Positions 63,404 through 64,000 of a DNA stretch of 64,000 bases are shown one piece after another; the stretch's first letter is position 1, and each line of letters begins with the position of its first letter. The stretch spans positions 186,001 to 250,000 of the forward strand of contig NZ_JALIEC010000001.1 in NCBI RefSeq assembly GCF_022867865.1, written 5' to 3'. This DNA is from Phaeobacter sp. J2-8. Its GTDB lineage: Bacteria; Pseudomonadota; Alphaproteobacteria; Rhodobacterales; Rhodobacteraceae. The notes beneath the pieces were generated by a model. The model was not told where the DNA came from, searched no databases, and worked only from the letters and a program-made list of their open reading frames with translations. Position numbers and translations under genes: made by a program.

Positions 63404-64000
63404 CGTCCAGCGCCTTGATCGCGGCAAGAATGCGTTCCGGCGTCGCCGGGGCGTCCAAATCGGGATAGCCCTTGCCACAGGCGGCAATTGCATCCGACAG
63501 CGCAAAGAAGGCCGACATGCCCAGCATGAAGGGCGGTTCGCCCACCGCCTTGGAACGATAGATCGTGTCGCTTTGGTTTTCGCCATCCCACAGGTCGACG
63601 TTGAACACATCCGGCGTGTCGGAACAGGCCGGGATTTTATAGGTCGACGGCGCATGGGTGCGCAAGCGGCCCGTATCGTCCCAGACCAGCTCCTCCATCG
63701 TGAGCCAGCCGGCGCCTTGAACAAAGCCGCCTTCGACCTGTCCGATGTCCAGCGCCGGGTTCAGCGAGGCGCCGGCATCATGCAGAATATCGGTGCGCAA
63801 GATACGGTTTTCGCCGGTCAGCGTGTCGATCACGCATTCGGTCAGTGCCGCACCATAGGCGAAATAGAAAAATGGCCGCCCCTGGCCCTTGATCCGGTCC
63901 CAGGCGACATCGGGCGTCTTGTAAAATCCGGTGGCGGACAGGCTGATCCGCGCCTCATAGGCGGATTTCGCCGCTTCGGCAAAGGTCAGGGTCTCGCCGC
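63396..64000 (-). CDS. xdhB: Xanthine dehydrogenase molybdopterin-binding subunit XdhB, C-terminal part, cut by window edge
   Basis: Large molybdenum subunit; about 201 C-terminal codons are visible and the frame is open at the right edge. RILRTDILHDAGASLNPALDIGQVEGGFVQGAGWLTMEEL is the classic XDH segment, and the catalytic Glu is in RSKAVGEPPFMLGMSAFFALSDAI. Oxidises hypoxanthine/xanthine to urate. The partner xdhA (FAD/Fe-S) is expected beyond the edge. Overlaps xdhC. Confidence 0.9.
   Translation of the reverse strand, partial: GETLTFAEAAKSAYEARISLSATGFYKTPDVAWDRIKGQGRPFFYFAYGAALTECVIDTLTGENRILRTDILHDAGASLNPALDIGQVEGGFVQGAGWLTMEELVWDDTGRLRTHAPSTYKIPACSDTPDVFNVDLWDGENQSDTIYRSKAVGEPPFMLGMSAFFALSDAIAACGKGYPDLDAPATPERILAAIKALDDV

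Noticed and set aside
1-64000. CRISPR arrays, insertion sequences, prophage or integrase genes, rRNA
   Set aside because: I looked for evenly spaced direct repeats, transposase or integrase motifs, terminal repeats and rRNA signatures and found none. Gene content looks like ordinary chromosome.

Overview
The window reads as chromosomal DNA of a high-GC alphaproteobacterium, most likely family Rhodobacteraceae (Roseobacter-type). Indicators are the HvrA-type H-NS protein, a direct-repeat LexA box of the ATTC-N7-GTTC kind, the SitABCD system behind a Fur/Mur-like box, the hmu-exbBDD-tonB haem locus and the rsfS-rlmH pair. There are no rRNA genes, CRISPR arrays, prophage genes, transposases or insertion sequences. 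One tRNA gene (Pro, CGG) is present. This call rests on protein and gene-order resemblance only.

Layout. 1-521: start of an error-prone DNA polymerase gene (dnaE2), cut by the window edge. 741-5839 (-): four-gene operon of PLP decarboxylase, PxpA-like protein, class V aminotransferase and ThDP enzyme. 6016-9489 (+): sitABCD metal importer. 9499-12033: divergent class III CoA-transferase and HTH-citrate synthase. 12149-14879: two M16 peptidase-family genes. 15015-18208: dapA and a lytic transglycosylase. 18173-21621: EamA transporter, mnmD, a divergent FAD oxidase, and map. 21658-23072: mlaC and mlaA. 23282-26304: type I secretion ABC and HlyD pair. 26442-29199: RidA, GDPD, acyltransferase and PCD. 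29244-31609: peroxiredoxin, flavoprotein reductase and rsmD. 31898-34923 (-): rlmH, rsfS, an MscS channel and a lipoprotein. 34992-35933: DUF2975/XRE pair and a small secreted peptide. 36193-43606: leuC, leuD and leuB with unrelated genes between them. 44152-45221: EamA transporter and tRNA-Pro. 45303-55290: haem uptake locus. 55311-57402: RpiR regulator and H-NS protein. 57745-64000 (-): xanthine dehydrogenase genes (xdhB partial, xdhC) with a BMP-type nucleoside/purine ABC importer.

How genes work together. The strongest functional unit is the haem locus: TonB-dependent receptor HmuR, divergent HmuS-T-U-V, a ChaN-like protein, an unknown secreted protein, then ExbB, two ExbD proteins and TonB. 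It therefore encodes its own energising complex. The second ExbD has Asn where the transmembrane proton-carrying Asp is expected, while the first ExbD keeps Asp. The xdh genes overlap the purine/nucleoside importer genes and probably form one uptake-and-oxidation operon.

Quality caveat. At least nine otherwise intact genes are broken by one- or two-base indels, mostly in short G/C runs, two more have start regions that suggest the same, and one has an in-frame amber codon. The hits include conserved genes such as rlmH, so I read most of them as sequence or assembly errors rather than pseudogenes. Each is described at its gene.
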